In this document: positions 19,764 to 28,381 of the stretch, piece after piece | Numbering within the stretch: position 1 is the stretch's first letter | Layout: every line of letters begins with the position of its first letter | The notes under the pieces: generated by a model | The model's input: only the letters and a program-made list of their open reading frames with translations | Told to the model about the DNA's origin: nothing | Databases searched by the model: none | Position numbers and translations under genes: made by a program | Assembly: GCF_016803395.1 (NCBI RefSeq) | Contig: NZ_JAEVHL010000033.1 | Span: 1-39,925, forward strand | Origin: Micromonospora tarensis | GTDB taxonomy: Bacteria; Actinomycetota; Actinomycetes; Mycobacteriales; Micromonosporaceae | DNA: 39,925 nucleotides | Reading direction: 5' to 3'

Positions 19764-20348
19764 TCACGAGTCCGCGGGCACCCCGGCGTCGAGTTGGCCG
19801 ATCATCGGGGCGAGCAGGTCGTTGAGTTCCCGGGCCAGCACCACGACGGCCCGACGCGCCGTGGACGCGACGTCGTCCCGCGGGCCGGCCGGCGCGGGCG
19901 GCAGGTCACCGAGCGGAACGGGCGCCTCCACCGCGAGCAGGGCGCGCAGGTGCGGGCGGCGCGTCTGATCCTGCTCGGTCGGCGTCGTGAACTGGCCGAA
20001 CAGCCGGGGCCAGTCGTGCCAACCCCGGTCGCGCTGCCACTGCCTGGTCCAGGTGAGCTCGGCCGGCCAGGGGGACGCCACGGTCACCGCGCACACCATG
20101 CTGCCGTCCCACGGGCTGCGGGCGCAGGCGGCCGAGATGATCCGCCGGTGCCAGCGGACGAAGCCGGGCGACAGCTCGCTGGCCAGCCGCCAGGCCGTCG
20201 CCGCGAACGTCACCGGCGCGATGTCGCCCCAGGCGTCGGCGAACTCGTCGACCCGGGCGAGCACCTCGGCCTCGTACCGGCCGCGCCCGTCGGTGCCGTG
20301 TTCACGGTCGAACTGCTCGTCCACCCAGAAGGCGCGCGGCTCCGGCAT
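19764..20348 (-). CDS. Hypothetical protein, 194 residues
   Basis: I do not recognise a family. The protein is soluble, Trp-rich and has no signal or membrane segment: WVDEQFDREHGTDGRGRYEAEVLARV, SPGFVRWHRRIISAA, WPRLFGQFTTPTEQD and a C-terminal helix RRAVVVLARELNDLLAPM. Coding quality is good and third positions are GC-rich. ATG 20348 follows GGGGTTGAGG; TTG 20354 is an alternative. It lies upstream of the acyltransferase gene on the same strand with 51 bases between, so the two may be cotranscribed. Confidence 0.72.
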   Translation of the reverse strand: MPEPRAFWVDEQFDREHGTDGRGRYEAEVLARVDEFADAWGDIAPVTFAATAWRLASELSPGFVRWHRRIISAACARSPWDGSMVCAVTVASPWPAELTWTRQWQRDRGWHDWPRLFGQFTTPTEQDQTRRPHLRALLAVEAPVPLGDLPPAPAGPRDDVASTARRAVVVLARELNDLLAPMIGQLDAGVPADS

Positions 20349-20504
20349 CCTCAACCCCGTTTCCCGGCGATGGCGTCCAGCACGTCGAACATATCCGTCA
20401 GGACACCGACGGGCCGCCGACGCCGCGCCGGCGCGCGTCGACGCGCGCCCGGGACTCGTGCGGCAGGAGCCTGAGCTGCCGACCGGGTACGGAGCCGGTG
20501 GCGG

Positions 20505-20933
20505 CTAGCCGACGAAGACGCAGAAGGGGTGCCCGGCCGGGTCGGCGTACACCCGCAGGGGTTCGTCGGCGTCGTCGATGCGGTCGTACCGCAGCCGGCC
20601 GCCGAGGCGTAGCACGCGCTCGTGCTGGACCAGCAACTCCCGCACGGACGCCACGGTCAGGTCCAGGTGCAGCTGCTGCGGCACGGTGTGCTCTGGCCAC
20701 GTCGCCTCCGGCAGGTGATCCACCTGCTGGAACGCGATCTGCGGGCCGCCGTCGGGTGCCCTCAGCACCAGCCAGTCACGGCCGCGTTCGTCGGATCCGC
20801 CCGCCGCCGGCGGCTCGTCACCGGGCCGGTAGGTGAAGCCCAACAGCTGCCGGTAGAACTCGGCCAACGCCCGCGCGTCGGTGCAGTCGAGGACCACCGA
20901 ACCGAGCTTGGGCACGCTCTCCTGGTCGACCAT
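20505..20933 (-). CDS. VOC (glyoxalase/bleomycin-resistance) superfamily protein
   Basis: A 142-residue protein with two beta-alpha-beta-beta-beta units. The first is KLGSVVLDCTDARALAEFYRQLLGF with WLVLRAPDGGPQIAFQQVD; the second is PQQLHLDLTVASVRELLVQHERVLRLGG with YADPAGHPFCVFVG. The His in LHLDL and the late Glu position replaced by Cys/Val suggest a non-glyoxalase binder. ATG 20933 is preferred to 20936 because GGAGG is then five bases upstream. It stands alone, with no partner gene. Confidence 0.9.
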   Translation of the reverse strand: MVDQESVPKLGSVVLDCTDARALAEFYRQLLGFTYRPGDEPPAAGGSDERGRDWLVLRAPDGGPQIAFQQVDHLPEATWPEHTVPQQLHLDLTVASVRELLVQHERVLRLGGRLRYDRIDDADEPLRVYADPAGHPFCVFVG

Positions 20934-21084
20934 CATCACCTCCGGCTGCCATTCTGGCCCCGCCGCCTCCCCCTCGCATCCGCAGCGACGGCCGACGCAG
21001 TCAGGCAACCGTCACGTCCTGGACATCTACAACGTCGCGAAGAACAAGCAGTGACCGGAGCCGACCCCCGACGGTGACCGTGGC

Positions 21085-21090
21085 TTGACA
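21085..21090 (+). promoter_or_regulatory. Consensus -35 box TTGACA before the epimerase gene
   Basis: TTGACA is a perfect -35 hexamer 31 bases upstream of GTG 21121. The -10 is poor (TGGACG or GACGAT). If either is used, the transcript begins within a few bases of the start codon. Confidence 0.4.
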
Positions 21091-21120
21091 AGGAGCGGCC
21101 TGCGGAGTGGACGATGCGGT

Positions 21121-22040
21121 GTGCGGATTCTGGTGATCGGTGGCAGTGGTCTGATCGGCGCCCACGTGGTGGACGTGTTGCGGGCGCGCGGCCATGCCGC
21201 GACCACGGTGGCGCGTACCGCCCAACCCGGCGTCGACCACCAGGCCGATGTCGGGGCCGCCTCCGTCGACGAACTGCGGTCGCTGCTCGCCGGCCACGAC
21301 GGCGTCGTGTACGCCACCCGCACCGACGAGCAGCGACCGCTGCCCAGACCGATCTACCCGCGGTTTCGCCGCGACAACGTCGAGCCGGTGGTACGCCTCT
21401 GCACCGCCGCCCGCCTGGAGGGCCTCACCAGAGGCGTCGTCATGGGCTCGTACTACACCTACTTCGACCGGCTGCACCCGCAGTGGCGGCTCGCCGAGCG
21501 GCACACGTACATCCGCTGCCGCCTGGAGCAGGCCCGGGAGGGACGGGCCGCGGCCGCCCGGACCTGCCGGTCGCCGTCCTCGAACTGCCCTTCGTCTTCG
21601 GTCGATCCGGTGACCGGCTGCCCAACTGGGCCGGGCCGCTGGACCGGTGGGCGCGCTCGGGTACCCCGCTGCTCGCCCCGACCGGCGGTAGCGCCGCGGC
21701 CTCGGCCCGCAGCGTGGCGGACCTCGCGGTCGACGCCCTGGAGCAGGCCAGCGGCGCGGACATCCCGGTCGCCGACGTCAACCTCCCCTGGGCCGACATG
21801 CTCGCCCGGATCGCCGAGGCGGTCGGTCGACGCCGCCGCGTCGTCCGTCTGCCGGCCGGCGCGGCGCGGGCCGCGCTGCGACTCGGCGGCGCGACGCAGG
21901 CCCTCGGTGGCAAGGAGTCGGGGATCAACCCCCGCTACCTGGCCGACCTCCTGCTCACGGACCTGTTCATCGAGCCGACCACCGGCCGCTCGCTGGACTC
22001 GGCGCTGCGCGAGACCTTCCCCGCCGGCGACCCGCCCTAG
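21121..22040 (+). CDS. NAD-dependent epimerase/dehydratase family protein (frameshift near 21550)
   Basis: An extended-SDR protein of about 306 residues. The N-terminal Rossmann motif is VRILVIGGSGLIGAHVVDVLRARGH. VVMGSYYTYFDR holds the region of the active-site tyrosine, and the C-half contains LPVAVLELPFVFGRSGDRLPNW and GGKESGINPRYLADLLLTDLFIEP. The frame breaks within the GC-rich stretch 21545-21560 (EQAREGR to PDLPVAVLELP); one missing base restores it. GTG 21121 begins exactly at the dinucleotide-binding strand. The substrate, probably a nucleotide sugar or small ketone, cannot be told. It converges on the NmrA-like gene with shared stop bases CTAG. Confidence 0.83.
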
Positions 22041-22853
22041 TGCGGCAGCCGCCGCTGGGTGGCGGCGACGGCGTCTGCGGCGACAGTGAGCGGGTCGGCG
22101 GGCGCGGCCGAGGAGATGACCGAGGTCAGGGCCGCCGGTGCCGAGGAACCCGTGCCGGACGTTGCTGGCGATCGAGGCGAGCATCGGCGGCTGGAACGGC
22201 AGGAGGGTGTCATCGGCGAGTAGCCGCGCGCGGTACTCCTCCAGCCCGATCGTGCGGTGCGCGATGCCGAGACGCTCAGCGACATCGGTGGCGGTGAACG
22301 GGTCACCGACCAGGTCGTAGATCATGCCGACGTGTGCGGTCGGGTCGCTCGCGACGACGGCCGCGGCCTCGGCCAGGTCCGCCCGCGCCACCGCGGCGAG
22401 CGCACCGTCGCCGAACGCCGATTCCAGGCCGTCCGGCCCGCGGGCCAGCAGCGCACCGAACAGCTCGGCGTAGAGCCCATTGCGGAGGACCGTCCAGCCG
22501 AGTCCGCTGGCCCTGATCAGATGCTCGGTCGCGCGGTGGGCGAGGGCGAAGCCCAGGTGATCCCCCGCACCGGTCAGGCTGGTGTAGACGACATGTGCCA
22601 CGCCGTCGCGGACCGCCGCGTCGAGAACAGCCCGGTGGCGTACGACGACCCGGTCGTCCTCGGCGTACCCGGCCGAGACGAGGACCACTGTCGAGACGCC
22701 GGTGAGGTCGAGGCTCGCGGGTTCGTCGAAGTCGACCCGACGTTGCCCCGCCGTGGGGGTACGGCTGCCGCCCAGGGCGGGCGCCCCTCGCCCGGCCAGT
22801 TCCTGCAAGGTGCGCGAGGCCAGTTGCCCGTTCGCGCCGGTCACCATGATCAT
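22037..22853 (-). CDS. NmrA/QorB-like NAD(P)H-dependent oxidoreductase (frameshift near 22104)
   Basis: An atypical SDR of about 272 residues resembling quinone oxidoreductase QorB (YtfG). Its markers are the N-terminal MIMVTGANGQLASRTLQELA, STVVLVSAGYAEDDR, VAHVVYTSLTGAG and GLGWTVLRNGLYAELFG. The last 25 residues lie in another frame (ADPLTVAADAVAATQRRLPH) after a shift at 22098-22110; an extra base in the GC run explains this. ATG 22853 is chosen because GGGAG lies 10 bases upstream. It diverges from an HxlR regulator, the same arrangement as ytfG/ytfH in Escherichia coli, so a redox- or quinone-responsive role is inferred. Confidence 0.85.
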
Positions 22854-22943
22854 TGCGGTTGTGTCTCCCACCGTGGTTCTCTTCAGTAACTACGACGGTG
22901 AGAGCCTGAATCGGCTGCGACCGGCCCACAAGGAGGCAGTTTC

Positions 22944-23366
22944 GTGTCACCGACGCACACCGAGGTAACCCACAGCACCGCGGACCTCGAACCCTGCGGG
23001 CAGGCGGAGCACCCCGACTGTGGGATCCGCGACGTCCTCGACCGCGTGGGGGACAAATGGTCGGTGCTCGTGATCGTCGAACTTGCCAGCGGACCCCGGC
23101 GCTTCCGGCAACTCCAGCGGGCCATCGACGGGATCTCCCAACGCATGCTGACCCTTACGGTCCGCCGGCTGGAACGAGACGGCCTCGTCCGTCGTACCGT
23201 CTATCCCAGCGTGCCCGCCCAGGTCGACTACCGCCTCACCCAGACCGGCGCGAGCCTCACCCACCTCGTCAAAGCGCTCGCCGACTGGTCACTTGCGCAC
23301 CGCGCCGCCATCGCCCAGGCCCGACAGGACTACGACGGCGCACACCCCGACAACGAGATCCGCTGA
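22944..23366 (+). CDS. HxlR-family winged-helix regulator
   Basis: A 140-residue DUF24 regulator. The core reads CGIRDVLDRVGDKWSVLVIVELASGPRRFRQLQRAIDGISQRMLTLTVRRLERDGLVRR and then the wing YPSVPAQVDYRLTQTG. Cysteines C18 and C26 flank the start of the fold; in QorR and YodB-type members an N-terminal cysteine senses oxidants or quinones. GTG 22944 follows AAGGAGG at ideal spacing. It probably represses the divergent QorB-like gene; AGTAACTAC at 22888-22896 is a possible half-site. Confidence 0.93.
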   Translation: MSPTHTEVTHSTADLEPCGQAEHPDCGIRDVLDRVGDKWSVLVIVELASGPRRFRQLQRAIDGISQRMLTLTVRRLERDGLVRRTVYPSVPAQVDYRLTQTGASLTHLVKALADWSLAHRAAIAQARQDYDGAHPDNEIR

Positions 23367-23511
23367 CGCCGGACTGTCATCGACGAATAGGCACTGCCTC
23401 ACGGTTTGTCGGCGAAAGGCAGGGGTACCACCCGCAGTGCTCCGGCGGACCGCGTCACCCCAGGCGCTGGCTCCGGAGCGCGACACTCGCCGCCCGGCCC
23501 AGGAGGCAGCA

Positions 23512-24660
23512 ATGCAGGCAATGGTCTACCGCGGCCCCTACCGCATCCGGGTGGAGGAGAAGGACCGGCCCCCGATCGAGCATCCCAACGACGCGATCGT
23601 ACGGGTGACCCGGGCCGCGATCTGCGGCTCCGACCTGCACCTCTACCACGGCATGATGCCCGACACCCGGGTCGGGATGACCTTCGGTCACGAGTTCGTC
23701 GGCGTCGTCGACGAGGTGGGCCCGTCGGTGCGGAACCTCAAGCCCGGTGACCGCGTCATGGTCCCCTTCAACGTGTACTGCGGATCGTGCTTCTACTGCG
23801 CCCGTGGCCTGTTCAGCAACTGCCACAACGTCAACCCGAACGCCACGGCCGTGGGCGGGATCTACGGCTACTCGCACACGTGCGGCGGGTACGACGGCGG
23901 CCAGGCCGAGTACGTCCGGGTGCCGTTCGCCGACGTCGGCCCGAGTCCCATTCCCGAGTGGATGGACGACGACGACGCGGTTCTGCTCACCGACGCCCTC
24001 GCCACCGGCTACTTCGGGGCGCAGCTCGGCGACATCGTCGAGGGCGACGTGGTGGTGGTCTTCGGTGCCGGGCCGGTGGGCCTGTACGCCGCCAAGTCGG
24101 CCTGGCTGATGGGCGCCGGCCGGGTCATCGTCATCGACCACCTCGACTACCGGCTGGAGAAGGCGGCGTCGTTCGCCCACGCCGAGACCTACAACTTCGC
24201 CGAGTACGACGACATCGTGGTGCACCTGAAGAAGATCACCGATCACCTGGGTGCCGACGTGGCCATCGACGCGGTCGGGGCGGAGGCCGACGGCAACTTC
24301 CTCCAGCACGTCACGGCGGCGAAGCTGAAGTTGCAGGGCGGCTCGCCGGTCGCCCTGAACTGGGCGATCGACTCGGTCCGCAAGGGTGCCACCATCTCGG
24401 TGATGGGCGCGTACGGGCCGATGTTCAGCGCGGTGAAGTTCGGCGACGCGCTGAACAAGGGGCTGACCCTGCGGATGAACCAGTGCCCGGTGAAGCGGCA
24501 GTGGCCACGCCTGTTCGAGCACGTCCGCAACGGCTATCTGAAGCCCAGCGACCTCGTGACCCATCGGATTCCGCTGGAGCACATCGCCGAGGCGTACCAC
24601 ATCTTCTCCGCCAAACTCGACGGCTGCATCAAGCCGCTGATCGTCCCGAACGCCGCCTGA
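23512..24660 (+). CDS. Zinc-dependent alcohol dehydrogenase (FdhA/formaldehyde-dehydrogenase-like)
   Basis: A 382-residue medium-chain dehydrogenase. The catalytic zinc site is CGSDLH and GHEFVG. The structural zinc loop CGSCFYCARGLFSNC has four cysteines. The NAD site is VVVFGAGPVGLYAAKSAWLMGAGRVIVID. The insert NFLQHVTAAKLKLQGGSPVALNWAIDSVRKGATISVMGAYG is typical of the glutathione-independent formaldehyde dehydrogenase branch. ATG 23512 follows AGGAGG. A predicted tail-anchored protein gene starts 34 bases downstream and is probably cotranscribed. The true alcohol or aldehyde is not determined. Confidence 0.93.
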   Translation: MQAMVYRGPYRIRVEEKDRPPIEHPNDAIVRVTRAAICGSDLHLYHGMMPDTRVGMTFGHEFVGVVDEVGPSVRNLKPGDRVMVPFNVYCGSCFYCARGLFSNCHNVNPNATAVGGIYGYSHTCGGYDGGQAEYVRVPFADVGPSPIPEWMDDDDAVLLTDALATGYFGAQLGDIVEGDVVVVFGAGPVGLYAAKSAWLMGAGRVIVIDHLDYRLEKAASFAHAETYNFAEYDDIVVHLKKITDHLGADVAIDAVGAEADGNFLQHVTAAKLKLQGGSPVALNWAIDSVRKGATISVMGAYGPMFSAVKFGDALNKGLTLRMNQCPVKRQWPRLFEHVRNGYLKPSDLVTHRIPLEHIAEAYHIFSAKLDGCIKPLIVPNAA

Positions 24661-24694
24661 CCGAACGCCGCCCTGACCAGACCGGGAGCCGACC

Positions 24695-25270
24695 ATGCCG
24701 TACTCAGCGGACAAGCCGAAACTGGCCGAATCGAGCGACGAGTTGCGGGCCCGTATCCCCGGGTGGGGCGTCGACCTCGACCCGAAGGACCGGCCCTCGG
24801 TGCCCAAGCTGCGCTTCGATGCGAACCTCAACGGCGCGCACTGGGAGTTTCCCGAACGCCAGCCCGAGAAGTGGCCGCGGGAGCGGTCAATCGAGCACAA
24901 ATTCCTCACCCCCGTCTTCGGCACCGCCTGCCCACCCAAGGGGCTCTCCGGGATGATCCGCCGGTACTCCTACCGCACCTACAGCGAGGGGCGCGCCGCC
25001 CACTGGCTGCTCCTGCTCGCGGCGGACCGGGTGGACGCGGTGGAGAGCACCCTCGGGTCGTTGCTGAGCCGCCGCCCGGACAACCCGGTCACCGAGACCG
25101 GGGTCCGCAGCGAGTTCACCCACCACGGACTCGCCTCGCGGCTGGCCGGCAAGCGGGCGGACCGCGCACACCACCCGCTGGACCCGATCATCGTCGCCGC
25201 GCCCTGGGTGCTGGCCGGCGGTGCCGTGTACCTGGCGCTCAGCAGGGTCGTCAGGCGCCGCAGAACCTAG
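24695..25270 (+). CDS. Conserved hypothetical, predicted tail-anchored partner of the dehydrogenase
   Basis: A 191-residue protein of no named family. The N-half is hydrophilic and Pro/Trp-rich (RIPGWGVDLDPKDRPSVPKL, NGAHWEFPERQPEKWPRERSIEHK). A middle part follows: TACPPKGLSGMIRRYSYRTYSEGRAAHWLLLLAADRVD. One hydrophobic helix near the C-terminus (about 165-185) ends in VVRRRRT, which predicts a tail anchor with the bulk in the cytoplasm. ATG 24695 follows CGGGAG. I recall this type of gene beside such zinc dehydrogenases elsewhere, so it may tether the enzyme to the membrane; that role is inference. Its stop abuts the convergent LysR stop. Confidence 0.8.
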   Translation: MPYSADKPKLAESSDELRARIPGWGVDLDPKDRPSVPKLRFDANLNGAHWEFPERQPEKWPRERSIEHKFLTPVFGTACPPKGLSGMIRRYSYRTYSEGRAAHWLLLLAADRVDAVESTLGSLLSRRPDNPVTETGVRSEFTHHGLASRLAGKRADRAHHPLDPIIVAAPWVLAGGAVYLALSRVVRRRRT

Positions 25271-26170
25271 TCAGAGCCCCGCGCCCGGTTCGGTCGACGG
25301 CGGCCGGGGAGGCTGGGCCTGCCGCACCGCGAGGTCGACGAACTCGGGCACCAGCGGCGAGCTGTTCTCCTCGGCCCAGGCCAGGCAGACCTGGTTGGGC
25401 CCGAGGTCGGCGACGGGCAGGTGGACGACGTCCGGCCGGGTGTAGAACGTCGCGGTCGACAGCGGCAGGATCACCACCCCCGCGTACGCGGCGACGTGTT
25501 CCAGTTTCTCCTCGACCGAGTTCAATTCCGGCCGGGGGGCGGCGGGTTCGCTCGGGCGGTTCGGCAGGTCCCGCCACTCCGGCACCGCGTCCGGGTCCTG
25601 GAGCAGACGTTCCTCGCCCAGTGCGGCGAGGTCGACGGACGCCGCGCCGGCGAGGCGGTGCTCGCTGGGCAGGACCACGACGCGGGGTTCGGTGAACAGT
25701 GGGCGCAGCCGCAGGCCACGCTGGTCGGTCGGCAGCCGCACGTAGCTGACGTCGGCGCGACCGTCGCGCACCACAGCGGCCTGGTCGGCCCAGGACGTGC
25801 GGAGGACACCGACGGTCAGGTCGGGGTGCAGCTGAGCGAGGGCGCGGGCCTCGGCGGTGACGATGATGCCGGGCATGAACGCGATGGTGAACGTCTGCCG
25901 ATCGTGCGCCGCCCGTTGCACCCGTCGACGCAGCGCCTCCGCCGAGGCGAGCAGCGCCCGGGCGTCGGTCAGCAGTTGACGACCGGCCTCGGTCAGCACG
26001 GTGGAGCGGCGATCCCGGACGAAGAGCTCGGCCCGGAGTTCCTGCTCGAACGCCCGGATCTGCCGCGACAGGACCGGTTGGGCGATGTGCAGCCGCGCGG
26101 CGGCCCGGCCGAAGTGCAACTCCTCCGCGACCGCCACGAAGTAGCGGAGCTTGCGCAGATCGACGTCCAT
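25271..26170 (-). CDS. LysR-family transcriptional regulator
   Basis: A 299-residue LTTR. The helix-turn-helix (about 1-62) reads LRKLRYFVAVAEELHFGRAAARLHIAQPVLSRQIRAFEQELRAELFVR. The substrate-binding domain (about 90-295) carries FTIAFMPGIIVTAEARAL and ADVSYVRLPTDQRGLRLRPLFTEPRVVVLPSEHRLA. It diverges from the atypical SDR at 26328, and a T-N11-A palindrome in the 157-base gap is the likely operator. It probably activates that gene and represses itself, as LTTRs generally do. The inducer is unknown. Confidence 0.94.
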   Translation of the reverse strand: MDVDLRKLRYFVAVAEELHFGRAAARLHIAQPVLSRQIRAFEQELRAELFVRDRRSTVLTEAGRQLLTDARALLASAEALRRRVQRAAHDRQTFTIAFMPGIIVTAEARALAQLHPDLTVGVLRTSWADQAAVVRDGRADVSYVRLPTDQRGLRLRPLFTEPRVVVLPSEHRLAGAASVDLAALGEERLLQDPDAVPEWRDLPNRPSEPAAPRPELNSVEEKLEHVAAYAGVVILPLSTATFYTRPDVVHLPVADLGPNQVCLAWAEENSSPLVPEFVDLAVRQAQPPRPPSTEPGAGL

Positions 26171-26220
26171 CCGGCTCCCGTCCGTGCTCGCTCCCGGTTA
26201 TGTCACGGTACCCGACGCGT

Positions 26221-26239
26221 TGATGCCCAACGGGCATCA
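26221..26239. promoter_or_regulatory. LysR-box palindrome (T-N11-A)
   Basis: TGATGCCC-aac-GGGCATCA is a perfect 8-base inverted repeat. It contains T at 26224 and A at 26236 with 11 bases between, the classical LTTR recognition pattern. It lies midway between the divergent LysR and SDR genes. Confidence 0.7.
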
Positions 26240-26327
26240 CAGCAGGTGAAAGAGGTCTTGGACGCGGATCGCGGCGTCGACGCACTGTGGTAACCGTCCG
26301 CACCACACGATCCGGAAGGAACCGATC

Positions 26328-27047
26328 ATGCCCCTCACCGACCAGCGCGTCGTGGTCCTCGGCGGAACCTCGGGCATCGGCCTCGCCACCGCCGCCCGGG
26401 CAGCCCGGGAGGGCGCCCGGGTCGTGGTGGCCTCCCGTCACCGGCGCAGCGTGGACCGCGCCCTGGCGACCCTGCCGAGCAGCACCACGGGGTACGTCGC
26501 CGACCTCGCCAACCCCGCCGACGTCGCCCGGCTGTTCCAGGACCTCGGCCCGTTCGACCACCTCGTCTACACCGCCGGTGAACCGCTCGCGCTGATGTCC
26601 GTCGACGCCCTCGACCTCACCGCCGCCCGGACCGCCTTCGACCTGCGCTACTTCGGCGCCCTGTCGGCGGTCAACGCGGCCCTCCCGCTCCTGCGGCCCG
26701 GCGGGTCGATCACCCTCACCACCGGCACCGCCAACCACCGGCCGAACCCAGGTTGGTCGGTGGCGGCCAGCATCACCGGGGCGATCGACGCGCTGGTCCG
26801 CTCGCTCGCCGTCGAACTCGCCCCGATCCGGGTCAACGCCGTCTCGGCCGGCGTCATCCGCTCACCGCTGTGGGACGCCCTGCCCGAGGACACCAGAGAG
26901 CAGATGTACGCCCAGCTCGGCGACTCGCTTCCGCTCGGCCGGGTGGGCGAGCCCGAGGAGGTCGCCGAGGCGTTCGCCTACCTCCTGCGCTCGACCTACG
27001 CCACCGGCACGATCGTGACCGTCGACGGCGGCACCCTACTCGCCTGA
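26328..27047 (+). CDS. Atypical short-chain dehydrogenase/reductase lacking the Y-x3-K motif
   Basis: A 239-residue SDR-fold protein. The cofactor site is normal (VVVLGGTSGIGLATAARAAREGARVVVASR; residues 12-18 GGTSGIG) and so is the C-terminal part (PIRVNAVSAGVIRSPLW, YATGTIVTVDGG). Where classical SDRs have Y-A-A-S-K before the DALVRSLAVELAP helix, this one reads V-A-A-S-I-T-G, so both catalytic Tyr and Lys are absent. Relatives of this atypical type exist beside LysR genes. It may bind NAD(P)H without classical chemistry. ATG 26328 is clear. It is probably controlled by the divergent LysR. Confidence 0.9.
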   Translation: MPLTDQRVVVLGGTSGIGLATAARAAREGARVVVASRHRRSVDRALATLPSSTTGYVADLANPADVARLFQDLGPFDHLVYTAGEPLALMSVDALDLTAARTAFDLRYFGALSAVNAALPLLRPGGSITLTTGTANHRPNPGWSVAASITGAIDALVRSLAVELAPIRVNAVSAGVIRSPLWDALPEDTREQMYAQLGDSLPLGRVGEPEEVAEAFAYLLRSTYATGTIVTVDGGTLLA

Positions 27048-27115
27048 CCCGTGCCGGCCGCCCGCCCAGCGCCGCCGAGACCCGCGCACCTTTCGGGATG
27101 GTGGTCCGCCCCGAC

Positions 27116-27152
27116 CCCGAGGCCGCGCCAGCCCTGGCGGCGCGGCCTCGGG
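27116..27152. terminator. Bidirectional terminator between SDR and VOC genes
   Basis: A perfect 14-base-pair stem, CCCGAGGCCGCGCC and its complement, with a 9-base loop. It lies between the convergent SDR (ends 27047) and VOC (ends 27160) genes. Confidence 0.7.
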
Positions 27153-27159
27153 CCCGGCG

Positions 27160-27600
27160 TCAACGCAGCTGTTCGGCCAGCCCGACGATGATGCCCTCCG
27201 GGCCACGGACGTAGCAGAGCCGAAAGATGTCCTCGTAGGGTTCCAGCTCACCGACGAGTTCGGCGCCGTGGCGGCGCAGCCGGGCAATGGTGTCCTCGAC
27301 GTCGTCGACGGCGAACATGATGCGACGGATGCCCAGCGTGTTCGCCGGCGCGTCCCGCGGCTCGCTGCTGATCGCCTTCGGCCTGCTGAACATCGCCAGT
27401 TCGACCTTGCCGTGACCGTCCGGGGTGCGCAGCATCGCGACCTCCTGCCGCACGTCGTCGACCCCGATCACCCGCTCCACCCACCGCCCCTCGACCGGCC
27501 CTCGCCCCTCCAACTCCATGCCCAGTTCGACGAAGAACGCAATGACAGCGTCAAGGTCCTCGACCACGATGAGGACGTTGTCCATCCGCTGGATCGCCAT
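27160..27600 (-). CDS. VOC superfamily protein (glyoxalase-like)
   Basis: A 146-residue VOC protein with two repeats: MDNVLIVVEDLDAVIAFFVELGMELEGRG and IRRIMFAVDDVEDTIARLRRHGAELVGELEPYEDIFRLCYVRGPEGIIVGLAEQL. The Glu in EGIIVGL and the loop VELAMFSRPK fit lactoylglutathione-lyase-like members, but other metal ligands are not obvious. ATG 27600 follows GAGGAG at 8 bases. It stands as a single gene. The 237 bases to its right (27601-27837) hold no gene I can support. Confidence 0.92.
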   Translation of the reverse strand: MAIQRMDNVLIVVEDLDAVIAFFVELGMELEGRGPVEGRWVERVIGVDDVRQEVAMLRTPDGHGKVELAMFSRPKAISSEPRDAPANTLGIRRIMFAVDDVEDTIARLRRHGAELVGELEPYEDIFRLCYVRGPEGIIVGLAEQLR

Positions 27601-27837
27601 GCTGGATCTCCTCGTTTGCGGTGCGGTCACAGTCGCCGCATTCTCTCCTGGGACGGAGCCGCCCGGCGTTTCTCGACATCCGCTCAGCGGTCCGGCGTCC
27701 CCAGTTCGACGGTGAGGTCTTCCTCGGCGGCCAGCACGGCACCGCCGAACTCCGCCCGGGCGCGGCCACCGCAACGGCCCGGTCGTTGCCCACGGCTGCA
27801 CCCCGGGATCAACCGGGGTGGCGGAGGCTCGCGCGTG

Positions 27838-28164
27838 TCAGCCGAGCGGCTCGGGAAGGGGCACCTCTCCCCTGATCGCCTTCTCACTCAGTTCGATGCG
27901 CTCAGGGTGGAGTGTGTTCTCTTTCAGCGGGTGGCTGGGCGCGTTGACGCAGCGCTGGCCTGACTGAGCACTGCAGACCGGGCACTGGAGGAAGTAGCCG
28001 CTGGACGGCACCAGCTCGACGCCCTGAGCCAGGGCCGATTTGCCGATCTTGACGATGGCCCTGTACAGGTCGTCGTCCTGGTGCCGGGCAGCGGCGGCGG
28101 CGGCCTCTCGCATGCCGCTCCAGAACTCTTCGACCGCATCTGGTTCGTCGACGTCAACCCGCAT
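27838..28164 (-). CDS. Small zinc-knuckle protein, phage/mobile-element type
   Basis: A 108-residue hypothetical protein. The N-half is helical and acidic (DEPDAVEEFWSGMREAAAAAARHQDDDLYRAIVKIG). The C-half has a CPVC-x7-C-x7-H-x6-H pattern (CPVCSAQSGQRCVNAPSHPLKENTLHPERI). This resembles the short zinc fingers frequent in actinophage and mobile-element proteins (CPxC...G..C.....H..R). ATG 28164 is the only ATG, though its ribosome site is weak. No partner gene is seen. The function is unknown; nucleic acid or protein binding is plausible. Confidence 0.7.
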   Translation of the reverse strand: MRVDVDEPDAVEEFWSGMREAAAAAARHQDDDLYRAIVKIGKSALAQGVELVPSSGYFLQCPVCSAQSGQRCVNAPSHPLKENTLHPERIELSEKAIRGEVPLPEPLG

Positions 28165-28381
28165 ACTCCGGGCTGCCCGCCTTCGATCCGCCTAAACCTC
28201 ACCATTCCCGGCGCTTCGCCTCGTACTCCCACCAGGTGACGTCGGCAACCGATGACCGCACCGCCAGCCGGGCGAAACGAGTCAGCGCCGCAGGGGCCTC
28301 CGGCGACCATCAGGGCGTCCAAGCCTGGTCGGATCGGGCGCGGGTCCTGTCTGGGTCCTGTTGATCAGGCATGATGACGGC

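Noticed and set aside
22880..22943. Clear operator for the HxlR regulator
   Set aside because: AGTAACTAC is present, but I find no convincing second half-site, so it is mentioned only in the gene entry.
27684..27800. Minus-strand frame ending AEFGGAVLAAEEDLTVELGTPDR
   Set aside because: The last 22 residues look coding, but no start or homologous upstream part is found without a frameshift. It may be a small remnant; too weak to list as a gene.
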